Source: Faunimonas pinastri (GTDB taxonomy: Bacteria; Pseudomonadota; Alphaproteobacteria; Rhizobiales; Afifellaceae). From it: DNA of 64,000 nucleotides. The DNA lies in assembly GCF_900110915.1 (NCBI RefSeq), contig NZ_FOFG01000010.1:62001-126000 (forward strand), given 5' to 3'. The stretch's first letter is position 1; every line of letters begins with the position of its first letter. Below are positions 43,587 to 52,499 of the stretch, piece after piece. The translations under genes were made by a program, and so were the position numbers. The notes under the pieces are model-generated. The model did no database searches and was not told the DNA's origin. It was given only the letters and a program-made list of their open reading frames with translations.

Positions 43587-45979
43587 CAGCTTTCAAGCGC
43601 GCGGACGCGCGTCTTCACGTCCTCAACCGCCATCAGGATACGCTCCGGCGTGGCCGGCGCATCGAGGTGCGGGAAGACGCGGTAGCCGCCAGCCGCCGCG
43701 ACGGCATCGGTCAGCGCCGAGAATGCGGAAATCGCCAGCATCAGCGGCGGCTCGCCGACAGCCTTGGACCGGTAGATGGAGTCGACCTTGTTGTAGCCCT
43801 TGTCCCACAGTTCGATGCGGAGATCGTCCGGTCGGTCATTCGCGGTGGGGATCTTGTAGGTGGACGGCGCGTGGGTACGCAGCCGCCCGCTTTTGTCCCA
43901 CCAGAGCTCCTCGGTCGTCAGCCAGCCGAGCCCCTGGATGAAGCCACCCTCGATTTGCCCGAGATCGATCGCGGGGTTCAACGAGCGGCCGACATCGTGG
44001 AGGATATCGGCGCGGACGAGCCGGTTCTCGCCGGTCAGTGTGTCGATCACGACCTCGCTGATCGCGGCGCCATAGGCGAAATAGAAAAAGGGCCGGCCGC
44101 TCGCCGTCTCGCGATCGTAATGGATGCCGGGCGTCGCGTAGAACCCGGCGGCCGACAGCGAAACCTGGTTGAGATAGGCCTCCTGCACCAGGTCCGGAAA
44201 GGCGATCTCCTCGTTGCCGACGCGAACGCGATTGGGCAGGAAGACCACCTGCTCCTCCGGCACGCTGTATTTCGCGGCGGCGAAGGCGATCAGTCGTTGC
44301 TTGATGGCGCCGGCCGCGTTCTTCGCGGCCATGCCGTTGAGGTCCGTGCCCGAGGAAGCGGCGGTCGCTGAGGTGTTCGGCACCTTGGCGGTCGTCGTCG
44401 CCGTGATCTTCACGCGGTCGAGGTCGATCTGGAATTCCTCGGCGACCACCTGCGCCACCTTGATGAAGAGCCCCTGCCCCATCTCCGTGCCGCCGTGGTT
44501 CAGGTGAACGGAGCCGTCCTTGTAGACATGCACCAGCGCGCCCGCCTGATTGAGGTGCGTCGTCGTGAAGGAAATGCCGAATTTCAGCGGCGTAACGCCG
44601 ATCCCCTTCTTCAGGATCGGGCTGGTCGCGTTGAAGGCGCGGATGGCGCGGCGGCGCGCCCGATAGTCGGAGCTCTCCGCCAGTTCGTCCATCATCTCCA
44701 GGATGACGCTGTCGGTGACCTCCATGTGGTAGGGCGTCACCTTGCCGCCTTCGGCCGGGTAGTAGTTGGCGCGGCGCACGTCGAAGGGGTCGAGGCCGAG
44801 CCCGAAGGCGATCTCGTCCATCATCCGCTCGGTCGCCAACAGGCCCTGCGGGCCACCGAAACCGCGAAAGGCCGTGTTCGATACCGTATGCGTCTTCATG
44901 CGCCGCGAGGTGACGCGCGCCGCCTGCAGGTCGTAGGCATTGTCGGCGTGGAACATGGCCCGATCGGTGATGCCGCCGGAAAGGTCGGCGGAATAGCCGC
45001 AGCGCGCCGCCTGATCGAACTCGGCCCCGAGAATGCGGCCGTCCCCGTCGAAGCCGACAGCATAGTCGATGCGGAAATCGTGCCGCTTGCCCGTCATCAC
45101 CATGTCGTCGTCACGGTCGAGGCGCAGCTTGGCCGGACGGCCGGTGAGGCGCGCGGCCAGTGCTGCGACGTTCGCCATCAGCGCCGGCTGGCTTTCCTTG
45201 CCGCCGAAGCCGCCGCCCATGCGCCGCACTTCCACCGTTACCGAGTGATCGGCGATGCCCAGCGCCTTGGCGACGTTGTGCTGCACTTCGCTCGGATGCT
45301 GGGTTGAGGAATAGACGAACATGTCGTCGCCCTCGCCCGGAATGGCGTAGGCGATCTGGCCTTCAAGGTAGAAGTGGTCCTGCCCGCCCATGTGCAACGT
45401 GTTGGCCAGCCGGTGCGGCGCCGCATCGATCGCGGCAGCGGCATCGCCCAGTCGCATTTCGTGGCGGGGAAGCAGATCGAGATCGGCGGCAAGCGCCTCG
45501 TCGACCGTCAGCACGGCCGGCAGCGGCGCGTATTCGATCTTGGCCAGAAGAGCTGCCTGGAAGGCCGCCTCCCGGCTCTCGGCCGCCACCGCGAAGAGGC
45601 ACTGGCCGACATACTGAACGAGACCTTCGGGGAAGATCGGATCGTCGCCGAAGAACGGGCTGTAGTCGTTCTTGCCCGGAATGTCGTCCAGGGTGAGGAC
45701 GCGGACCACGCCCGCCGCCTGCCGCACGGCATCCAGATCCATCGACAGGATCGCGGCATGGGCATGCGCGCTCATCGCGAGATGCAGGTGCAGCGTGCCC
45801 GGCAACTCGGGGATATCATCGGTATAGATTGCCTCGCCCGCCACATGCCGGGGGGCGCTGTCATGCTTCACCGACCGGGCGACGCCGCCCTTGATGGCGC
45901 CGTCGTGCGGCGGCTCGGAATGGGGAACGCGGCTGAAGGTGGCGGAGATGCCGCGGTCCTGGATGACGGTCTCATCCAT
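43586..45979 (-). CDS. xdhB: xanthine dehydrogenase molybdopterin-binding subunit
   Basis: 797 aa from ATG 45979, overlapping xdhA by 8 bp with GGAG-ATCGCCC upstream. Molybdopterin-binding motifs: RRMGGGFGGKESQ, NTAFRGFGGPQG, HLNHGGTEMGQGL and ATAASSGTDLNG. The active-site Glu is in KAVGEPPLMLAISAF. It hydroxylates hypoxanthine and xanthine to urate, passing electrons to XdhA. It lies in the cytosol and is matured by XdhC. Confidence 0.97.
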   Translation of the reverse strand: MDETVIQDRGISATFSRVPHSEPPHDGAIKGGVARSVKHDSAPRHVAGEAIYTDDIPELPGTLHLHLAMSAHAHAAILSMDLDAVRQAAGVVRVLTLDDIPGKNDYSPFFGDDPIFPEGLVQYVGQCLFAVAAESREAAFQAALLAKIEYAPLPAVLTVDEALAADLDLLPRHEMRLGDAAAAIDAAPHRLANTLHMGGQDHFYLEGQIAYAIPGEGDDMFVYSSTQHPSEVQHNVAKALGIADHSVTVEVRRMGGGFGGKESQPALMANVAALAARLTGRPAKLRLDRDDDMVMTGKRHDFRIDYAVGFDGDGRILGAEFDQAARCGYSADLSGGITDRAMFHADNAYDLQAARVTSRRMKTHTVSNTAFRGFGGPQGLLATERMMDEIAFGLGLDPFDVRRANYYPAEGGKVTPYHMEVTDSVILEMMDELAESSDYRARRRAIRAFNATSPILKKGIGVTPLKFGISFTTTHLNQAGALVHVYKDGSVHLNHGGTEMGQGLFIKVAQVVAEEFQIDLDRVKITATTTAKVPNTSATAASSGTDLNGMAAKNAAGAIKQRLIAFAAAKYSVPEEQVVFLPNRVRVGNEEIAFPDLVQEAYLNQVSLSAAGFYATPGIHYDRETASGRPFFYFAYGAAISEVVIDTLTGENRLVRADILHDVGRSLNPAIDLGQIEGGFIQGLGWLTTEELWWDKSGRLRTHAPSTYKIPTANDRPDDLRIELWDKGYNKVDSIYRSKAVGEPPLMLAISAFSALTDAVAAAGGYRVFPHLDAPATPERILMAVEDVKTRVRALES

Positions 45980-47444
45980 GGGCGATCTCCAGCACGCGCG
46001 TGGCAACGGGCCTTCCGGCCGGAGCGTTCTCCAGCGCGAAGCGACGCAGCAGGTTCTGTGCGGCGAGCAGGCGGTATTGGGCGCTCGCTCGCATGTCCGT
46101 CAGCGGCTGAAAATCCTCGGCCAGCGCCACGGCGGCCGCCTCGAACGCTTCGAGGCCGAAGGCACTGCCCATCAGCGCCGTCTCCGCCGCCTTGGCACGT
46201 TTCGGCGTCGCCGCCATGCCACCGAAGGCCAGCCTTGCCGAAGCGATGCGACCGGCCTCGACGGTCACGCTGAACGCGGCCATCACGGCGGAAATATCGG
46301 AATCGAAACGCTTGGAAAGCTTGTAGCAGGCAAAGCGCGTATTCGGCCGGAGCTTCGGCACCGTGACGCTTTCCACGAACTCTCCGGGCGCACGATCCTG
46401 ATTGCCATAGGCGACGAAGAAATTTTCCAGCGCGATCTCGCGTTGCTCGCGGCCCTTGCGGAGTTGCAGCCGGGCATCCAGCGCGATCAGCGCCGGGGGC
46501 AGATCGCCGATCGGCGACCCGTTGGCGATGTTGCCGCCCACCGTGCCGGCATTGCGGATCTGCACGGCGGCAAAGCGGGTGAGCAGCTTGCCGAGATCGG
46601 GATGGAGGGCGGAGAGCGCCTCCATTGCGGCGCTGTGCGTGACGCCGGCGCCGATCGCCAGTTCATTGCCGGTATCCCTGAGCGCCGCTAATTCGGGAAT
46701 GCGCGTCACGTCGATCAGCGTGGCCAGATGGCGATGCTGCTTGGTGACCCAAAGGCCGACATCGGTCGCGCCCGCGACCAGCACGGCGTCGGGATGGGCG
46801 AGGTAGATCGCGGCCAGTTCGTCGACGCTGCGGGGCGCGAACCATTCCTGCCGGCCATGCGGTCCGTCATGCGCGAGATGCAGCATTTCGCCGTGGCCAA
46901 GCGCTTCCAGCCTTTCGGCGAGCGCCGTCGTTTCCGCCGTTCCCGGCCGCTCAGCATCAAGGGCCGCCAGACCGGCATCGATGATCGGCCCATAACCTGT
47001 GCAGCGGCAAAGATTGCCGGCGATCCAGTTCTTCACCTCCGGCCGTTCGGAATAGTCCTGGCCGAGCCAGCCGGAATAGAGCTGCATGACGAAGCCCGGC
47101 GTGCAGAAGCCGCATTGCGAGCCATGCCGATCGACGATCGCCTGCTGCACCGGATGCAGCGTCCCGTCGGCGGCCTTCAGGTCTTCCACGGTGAGCAACT
47201 GCCGGCCGTCGAGCACGGCCACGAACTGGATGCAGGAATTCACGGCGCGGCGACGCAGGCCGCCCTGCCCGTCCGGCTCCTGCAGCACCACCGTGCAGGC
47301 GCCGCAATCGCCTTCCGCGCAGCCTTCCTTGGTGCCGGTCCGGCGCTCGTGGCGGCGCAGATATTCCAGCACGGTCAGCGTCGGCGGCACATCGCGGAGA
47401 ACGCGCTCCCGATCGCCAAGCAGAAAACGGATCGCATCCGACAT
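45972..47444 (-). CDS. xdhA: xanthine dehydrogenase Fe-S/FAD subunit
   Basis: 490 aa. [2Fe-2S] clusters: GCAEGDCGACTV with a further Cys in NSCIQFV, then CGFCTPGFV and NLCRCTGYGPI. The FAD domain follows from about residue 190 with VAGATDVGLWV and AGTVGGNIANGSPIGD. It carries electrons from the Mo centre of XdhB to NAD+. Its start codon shares one base with the uraH stop. Two-subunit (A/B) organisation is typical for proteobacterial XDH. Confidence 0.97.
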   Translation of the reverse strand: MSDAIRFLLGDRERVLRDVPPTLTVLEYLRRHERRTGTKEGCAEGDCGACTVVLQEPDGQGGLRRRAVNSCIQFVAVLDGRQLLTVEDLKAADGTLHPVQQAIVDRHGSQCGFCTPGFVMQLYSGWLGQDYSERPEVKNWIAGNLCRCTGYGPIIDAGLAALDAERPGTAETTALAERLEALGHGEMLHLAHDGPHGRQEWFAPRSVDELAAIYLAHPDAVLVAGATDVGLWVTKQHRHLATLIDVTRIPELAALRDTGNELAIGAGVTHSAAMEALSALHPDLGKLLTRFAAVQIRNAGTVGGNIANGSPIGDLPPALIALDARLQLRKGREQREIALENFFVAYGNQDRAPGEFVESVTVPKLRPNTRFACYKLSKRFDSDISAVMAAFSVTVEAGRIASARLAFGGMAATPKRAKAAETALMGSAFGLEAFEAAAVALAEDFQPLTDMRASAQYRLLAAQNLLRRFALENAPAGRPVATRVLEIAHG

Positions 47445-47791
47445 CAGCTCCCCCGATAGGTCGAATAGCCGAAGGGCGAAAGCAACAGGGGGACGTGATA
47501 ATGCGCGCCGGTATCGGAGATGCCGAAGCGGATGGTCACGACCTCCAGGAACTTGGGTTCCGGCAGGGACAGGCCCAGCCCATCAAAATACGTGCCAGCA
47601 TCGAAACGCAGCTCGTAGACACCAGCCACCATCGCGTCGCCCTCCAGCAGAGGCTGTTCGCAGCGCCCATCGGCATTGGTGACCGCGCGTTTCAGCGGCG
47701 TGTCGTCGCCAAGTCTATAAAGCCGGATGGAAAGGTTGCCGGCGGGGCGACCGCGGGCGGTGTCGAGAACGTGAGTAGTAAGCCGACCCAT
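47444..47791 (-). CDS. uraH: 5-hydroxyisourate hydrolase
   Basis: 115 aa, transthyretin-like. [12 protein letters not shown] carries the active-site His at the N-terminus, and the C-terminal YRGS tetrapeptide (here YSTYRGS) is diagnostic for HIU hydrolases against true transthyretins. It opens 5-hydroxyisourate to OHCU. First gene of the minus-strand purine operon uraH-xdhA-xdhB-xdhC-guaD-puuD, in which each gene overlaps or nearly touches the next. Confidence 0.96.
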   Translation of the reverse strand: MGRLTTHVLDTARGRPAGNLSIRLYRLGDDTPLKRAVTNADGRCEQPLLEGDAMVAGVYELRFDAGTYFDGLGLSLPEPKFLEVVTIRFGISDTGAHYHVPLLLSPFGYSTYRGS

Positions 47792-47931
47792 CTTCTTCCC
47801 CGGCGGCCCGCTAAACGGCAGACCACGCCTTTTCTTTTTGCAAACCGATCCATTATTCCTGTCTTGCGCCTTGCGGCAAGGGGAAGATGCGTCATGCCGG
47901 GAGGGTGCGTCAGAGATGAACGAGGACCGCT
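47792..47931. promoter_or_regulatory. divergent uraH/uraD control region
   Basis: On the minus strand TTGCCG and ATAATG (or AATAAT one base earlier), 16–17 bp apart, make a promoter candidate for uraH. An 11-bp palindrome CTTGC-G-GCAAG (47870–47880), with another CTTGC at 47863–47867, overlaps the -35 and could bind a regulator. For uraD, GAGG lies six bases before the TTG at 47932. Confidence 0.4.
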
Positions 47932-48444
47932 TTGCTGAACCCGAGACCGAGTGAGATGGAGAGGGACGCGTTCGTCGCCCGCTTCGCCGATATCTACGAA
48001 CATTCCGCCTGGATCGCGGAAGCCGTCTACGATCGGGGACTTTCCGGGCGGGAGGATTCGGCCGACGGTCTGGCCGAGGCCATGGGCACAGTGCTGGCCG
48101 GAGCGGATGACGAAGCGAAGCTGCGGCTGATCCGCGCCCATCCGGATCTCGCCGGTCGCGCCGCGATCGCCGGGGATCTCACGACGTCATCGAAGTCGGA
48201 ACAGGCCGGCGCCGGGCTCGACCAGTGCACGCCCGACGAGTTCCGCCGCTTCCAGGGGCTAAACGACGGCTACAAGACGAAGTTCGGCTTTCCCTTCATC
48301 CTCGCCGTCGCCGGCCGCGACCGGCATCAGATCCTCGACGCGTTCGAAGAACGCATCCGCAACGATCCCGCCGAGGAATTCCGGGAGGCGCTGAGGCAGA
48401 TCGATCGCATCGCCCGCCTCAGGCTGCAGGCGATGGAGGGCTAA
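47932..48444 (+). CDS. uraD: OHCU decarboxylase
   Basis: 170 aa from TTG 47932, which has GAGG at six bases and gives the family-like N-terminus [20 protein letters not shown] 47956 is the alternative and would drop eight residues. [12 protein letters not shown] holds the catalytic His, and [12 protein letters not shown] is the conserved UraD segment. It decarboxylates OHCU to S-allantoin, completing urate to allantoin with PuuD and UraH. Its stop overlaps the convergent BA14K gene by 4 bp. Confidence 0.94.
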   Translation: MLNPRPSEMERDAFVARFADIYEHSAWIAEAVYDRGLSGREDSADGLAEAMGTVLAGADDEAKLRLIRAHPDLAGRAAIAGDLTTSSKSEQAGAGLDQCTPDEFRRFQGLNDGYKTKFGFPFILAVAGRDRHQILDAFEERIRNDPAEEFREALRQIDRIARLRLQAMEG

Positions 48445-49136
48445 AGCTCGCAGCGCCGATATTCGCCGGTATAGGCGCGGTAGTTGCCGGTGGCCGGGTC
48501 GAAGGACTTGTACTTGGCGGCGCAGCGCGCTGCCCAGTCGGCATCTCCCCCAGCGCCCGGCTCGCCCCCTGCTTCCGGCACGGGCCGGGCGTCGTCGTAT
48601 CGCGAGAAGCCCTGCGGCGGCTGTTGTGCAGAGCCGTCATCCTGCCCGAACTGCGCTTCCGGCACCGGGCCACCATCGGGCTGCTGGGCAAAGCCGCCGG
48701 ACTGCGGCGCGGGAGCCCGCCGGGTCGTAAAGGTCTGCTGGGGCTGGGGCTGGGGCTGGGACTGGGGTTGGGACTCGGATTGCATCTGCGGCTGCGCGCC
48801 GGCGTCATCGGCCGGTGCCGGCTGGGCCGCCTGCATCTGCGGTGCGGCTCCTGCCGGCAACACGTCGCCGTCGGCATCGATCTGCACGCCGAAAAGCCCG
48901 GCCACTCCGACATCGCCCTTGAAGTGGCGGCGGTACCAGTCGGCATAGTCCTGGTCGGTCCAGTTCTTGCGCTGGCGCCAGCGGTCGTAATCCTGATCGG
49001 GCGACTTGCCGTTGTAATAAAGCTGCATAAAGTCGTCGCGCTGGTCGGCAAGAGCGGGCGTCACAGGCGCGAGAACGCCCGAGACCATCAGGAGGGTCAC
49101 AGAAAGGGCAGCTGCAAATTTTCCAAGCCGTGTCAC
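48441..49136 (-). CDS. BA14K-family secreted protein with Gln/Pro repeat linker
   Basis: 231 aa from GTG 49136 (AGGA about ten bases upstream), giving a good signal peptide ending TPALA-DQ. An ATG 17 codons earlier lacks a ribosome site. The C-terminal 30 residues (AARCAAKYKSFDPATGNYRA and the following YTGEYRRC) are the BA14K motif with its two Cys. The middle is low-complexity: Gln-Pro/Gln-Ser repeats (QSQPQPQPQQ) and Gly/Pro/Gln stretches. BA14K proteins are small immunoreactive, lectin-like envelope proteins of Brucella and relatives; most have no long linker. Confidence 0.8.
   Translation of the reverse strand: MTRLGKFAAALSVTLLMVSGVLAPVTPALADQRDDFMQLYYNGKSPDQDYDRWRQRKNWTDQDYADWYRRHFKGDVGVAGLFGVQIDADGDVLPAGAAPQMQAAQPAPADDAGAQPQMQSESQPQSQPQPQPQQTFTTRRAPAPQSGGFAQQPDGGPVPEAQFGQDDGSAQQPPQGFSRYDDARPVPEAGGEPGAGGDADWAARCAAKYKSFDPATGNYRAYTGEYRRCEL
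48740..48772 (+). repeat. GGGGCT tandem repeat, G-quadruplex-type tract
   Basis: Six G runs (GGGG, GGGG, GGGG, GGG, GGGG, GGG) are separated by 2–3 bases on the plus strand. This is the template strand for the BA14K Gln/Pro repeats. The period is 6 bp, so copy-number change keeps the frame. Confidence 0.75.
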
Positions 49137-49274
49137 TGAATCACTTTCCTCACTCCGCCGTCCGACAACTGCCACCATAAGTGCCATCTGCGCCGAAATG
49201 TGGCGCTCTCTTCACGCGACAAGCCTAGCCGCAGGCCGTAGAACGCGTCGCACCTCCAGGCAAGACACCGTTCC

Positions 49275-50192
49275 ATGATCGTCCGCGACAGACCTTCCGC
49301 CTTTCAGCTGCTCTTTCTCATGCGCGGTTCCATTCTGCCCCGCATAAAGTGGCAGCTCCTTTCCACCATGCTGCTGGCGCTCGCCGTCGCCTGGCTGCGC
49401 GGCACACCCTTCGACAAATCGTTCACGCTCACGCCCATCCCCTTTAGCCTGATCGGGCTGGCGCTGGCCATCTTTCTCGGCTTCCGGAACAGCGCCAGCT
49501 ACGACCGCTGGTGGGAAGGCCGCAAGCTCTGGGGCGCGCTGCTGATCCAGGCCCGCGTGCTCGGACGGCTGATCCTGAACCATCTCCGCGCGGACGGGGA
49601 CCCCGATCTCGGACGGCGCTCCGTCCGCCGGATCATCGCCTTCACCTACGCCCTGAAGCATCACCTCCGTGGCACGTCCGACGATGAAAGCCACCGCTTC
49701 CTGGACATCGCGGACAACGAAGTGGTCGCCGCCTCCGCCAACCGGCCCGAGGCGATCCTCCGCGTGCTGAGCCGGGACCTCTCGGCCGCCGCTCGCGCCG
49801 GGCGCATCGATCCCATGATGATCGCGCAGATGGAAGAAGCGATCAGCCAGATGACGGCGATCCAGGGCGGCTGCGAACGCATTCGCTTTACGCCCCTGCC
49901 CTTCGCCTACACCCTCCTCCTGCATCGCACCGCGTATCTCTACTGCCTGGCGCTGCCCTTCGGCCTGGTGGACGTCACGAGATACGCGACCGTCTTCGTG
50001 GTGGGGCTGATCTCCTACACCTTCTTCGGGCTGGACGCGCTGGGCGACGAAATCGAGGAGCCGTTCGGTCTTCTGGCAAACGACCTGCCGCTTCACACGA
50101 TCTCGACGCGCATCGAGATCGATCTTCGCGATGCATTGGGCGAGACGGATCTTCCCGCCATGCCGCAGCCCGTGGATCACTGCCTGATGTGA
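49275..50192 (+). CDS. bestrophin-family (UPF0187) membrane protein
   Basis: 305 aa. Membrane segments lie at about 25–45, 55–72, and paired segments near 215–255. FLGFRNSASYDRWWEGRKLWGA is the bestrophin/UPF0187 signature. C-terminal GLDALGDEIEEPFGLLANDLPL is the conserved pore-base region. Bacterial homologues form pentameric cation or anion channels; the physiological role is uncertain. It diverges from the BA14K gene and stands alone. Confidence 0.9.
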   Translation: MIVRDRPSAFQLLFLMRGSILPRIKWQLLSTMLLALAVAWLRGTPFDKSFTLTPIPFSLIGLALAIFLGFRNSASYDRWWEGRKLWGALLIQARVLGRLILNHLRADGDPDLGRRSVRRIIAFTYALKHHLRGTSDDESHRFLDIADNEVVAASANRPEAILRVLSRDLSAAARAGRIDPMMIAQMEEAISQMTAIQGGCERIRFTPLPFAYTLLLHRTAYLYCLALPFGLVDVTRYATVFVVGLISYTFFGLDALGDEIEEPFGLLANDLPLHTISTRIEIDLRDALGETDLPAMPQPVDHCLM

Positions 50193-50241
50193 GCCGCCGC
50201 CGCCCGAGGCAAACCCGGGTGGCAGCGTCCGGTGGGTCCGC

Positions 50242-52299
50242 TCAGGCCGCGCCGGCGGCGGTGATCTCCACCAGCCCCCGCTGGCGGAGCAGCGCATCCG
50301 GCAGCGCCTGCCGGCCTCGAAAGGCCTCGTAGGCATCCTCGGGATCGCGCAGGTCGCCGGCGGAATAGACGAAGCTGTAGAGCCTCTTCGCGGTTTCCGG
50401 ATCGAAGATGTTTCCGGCTTCCTCGAAGGCGTTGAAACCGTCGGCGTCCAGCACTTCCGACCAGAGGTAGGAATAATAGGCCGCCGAATAACCGCCGGAG
50501 AAGATGTGCGTGAAGTGCGTCGGCCGGTGTCGCATGGTGATCGCGCGGGGCATGCCCATCCGCTTCAGGGTTTCCCGCTCGAACTCGGTCGCATCCACGC
50601 CGTTCGCGTCGGCCAGCAGGTGGAACTCAAGATCGACCATTGCGGAAGAGACGTATTCCACCGTGGAGAAGCCCTGATTAAAGGTCCGGGCTGCCATCAG
50701 CTTCTGCAGCAAGGCCTCCGGCATCGGCTCGCCCGTCCGGTGATGCAGGGCGAACTGGCGCAGCACCTCCGGCTGCTCCAGCCAGTGCTCGTAGAGCTGC
50801 GAGGGGAATTCGACGAAATCGCGCGAGACGCTGGTGCCGGCGAGCGTCGGATAGGTCACGTCGGAAAGAAGCCCGTGCAGCGCGTGGCCGAATTCGTGGA
50901 AGAGCGTCCGTCCGTCGTCGAAGCTCAGCAGCGTCGGCTCGCCGCCGCTGGCCTTGGAGAAATTCATCACGTTGACGATGATCGGCCGGATCTCGCCCTC
51001 CAGCTTCTGCTGGCCTCGGAAGGCGCTCATCCAGGCGCCGCTATGCTTGGAGGACCGGGCGAAATAGTCGCCGAGGAACAACCCGACATGGCGGCCGTCC
51101 CTGCCCGTCACGTCCCATACGCGAACGTCGGGATGGTAGACCGGCAGGTCGCGGCGCTCGGCGAAACTGACGCCGAAGAGCCGGCGCGCGGTGTCGAAGG
51201 CCGCTTCGATCATGCGGTCGAGCTGGAGATACGGCTTGATCTCGGCGTCATCGAGGTCGAACTCGGCCTTGCGCCGCTGCTCGGCGTAATAGCGCCAGTC
51301 CCAGGGCTCCAGCTCGAAATTGCCGCCCTCGGCGCCGATCAACGCCTGCAGCGCCTCCGCCTCGCGAAGGGCGCGGGCCTGTGCCGGCTGCCAGACGGAA
51401 TTCAGGAGATTCATCGCGGCTTCCGGCGTCTTCGCCATGGAATCGTCCAGCCGGAAATGCGCGAAGGTCGGGAAGCCCAGGAGCTTCGCCCGCTCGGCGC
51501 GGAGCGCGACCATCTCGGCGATCAGCGCGCGATTGTCCGTCGCGCCCGCGTTCTCGCCGCGCGCGATCCAGGCCTTGAATGCCGTCTCGCGGAGGTCGCG
51601 GCGACTGGAGAATTGCAGGAACGGCACGATGCTGGAGCGCGACAGCGTGATGACGTGCTTGCCCGGAAGATCCCGGTCCGTCGCCGCCTGCGCCGCCGCG
51701 GCGACCAGTGAAGCCGGAAGGCCCTGCAAGTCCGCCTCGCCTTGCAGCACCAGCGCATAGGACTTCTCGTCCGCCAGAACATTCTGGCCAAACTTCGTGC
51801 CGAGTACGGAGAGGCGCTCCGTGATCTCCGTCATCCGCTGGCGCGAGGCCTCGTCCAGCGCCGCTCCGGAGCGCACGAAGATCCGGTGGAAGCGTTGCAG
51901 GAGCCGGCTTTGCTCGGGGTTGAGCCCAAGGCCGGCTTCCGCTTCCGCCAATTGCCGGACACGAGCGAAGAGATCCTGGTTCAGGTATATCTCGTTGCCG
52001 TGCCGCGTCAGGACCGGCGCGACTTCAAGTTCGATCGCTTCCAGTTCGTCCGACGTATTGGAGCCCGTCAGATTGAAGAAGACGCGCGACACGCGGTGCA
52101 GGGTGCGGCCGCTGCGCTCCAGTGCTTCCACGGTGTTGGCGAAGGTCGGCGGCTCGGCCGAGGCAGCGATCGCCAGCACCTCGGCCCGCTGCTCCTGCAT
52201 GCCGTTGTCGAAGGCGGGACGGAAGTGCTCGGGCAGGATCTGGTCGAAGGGCGGGATGTCGAACGGGGTCGACCATGTCTGAAGAAGCGGATTGCTCAT
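50242..52299 (-). CDS. dcp: M3-family peptidyl-dipeptidase Dcp
   Basis: 685 aa. Gluzincin motif HEFGHALHG (His468, Glu469, His472), with the third ligand Glu about 25 residues later in the DFVEFPSQLYEHW segment. The C-terminal GGYSAAYYSYLWSEVLDADGF favours Dcp/oligopeptidase A. It cuts dipeptides from peptide C-termini in the cytosol or periplasm; no signal peptide is seen, so cytosol is likely. Convergent with the bestrophin gene. OpdA/PrlC is the alternative name for close relatives. Confidence 0.93.
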   Translation of the reverse strand: MSNPLLQTWSTPFDIPPFDQILPEHFRPAFDNGMQEQRAEVLAIAASAEPPTFANTVEALERSGRTLHRVSRVFFNLTGSNTSDELEAIELEVAPVLTRHGNEIYLNQDLFARVRQLAEAEAGLGLNPEQSRLLQRFHRIFVRSGAALDEASRQRMTEITERLSVLGTKFGQNVLADEKSYALVLQGEADLQGLPASLVAAAAQAATDRDLPGKHVITLSRSSIVPFLQFSSRRDLRETAFKAWIARGENAGATDNRALIAEMVALRAERAKLLGFPTFAHFRLDDSMAKTPEAAMNLLNSVWQPAQARALREAEALQALIGAEGGNFELEPWDWRYYAEQRRKAEFDLDDAEIKPYLQLDRMIEAAFDTARRLFGVSFAERRDLPVYHPDVRVWDVTGRDGRHVGLFLGDYFARSSKHSGAWMSAFRGQQKLEGEIRPIIVNVMNFSKASGGEPTLLSFDDGRTLFHEFGHALHGLLSDVTYPTLAGTSVSRDFVEFPSQLYEHWLEQPEVLRQFALHHRTGEPMPEALLQKLMAARTFNQGFSTVEYVSSAMVDLEFHLLADANGVDATEFERETLKRMGMPRAITMRHRPTHFTHIFSGGYSAAYYSYLWSEVLDADGFNAFEEAGNIFDPETAKRLYSFVYSAGDLRDPEDAYEAFRGRQALPDALLRQRGLVEITAAGAA

Positions 52300-52499
52300 G
52301 TCGCTCGGGCCTTCGCTTGAATGGAATCGGACGGAAACGTTGCAGTGATCTTAGGGCAGCATCGCGGCGTGGCGAAGGCGCCCCCGCCGGGAGCGCCGGG
52401 AGCGCAAGTGAAGGCCCGGAGATGCAGCGGGCCGGCGCGAAACAAGCAGTGAGGCTCAATCGTCGGATCTTGGTGCCCGGCAGCAACCCTACTTACACC

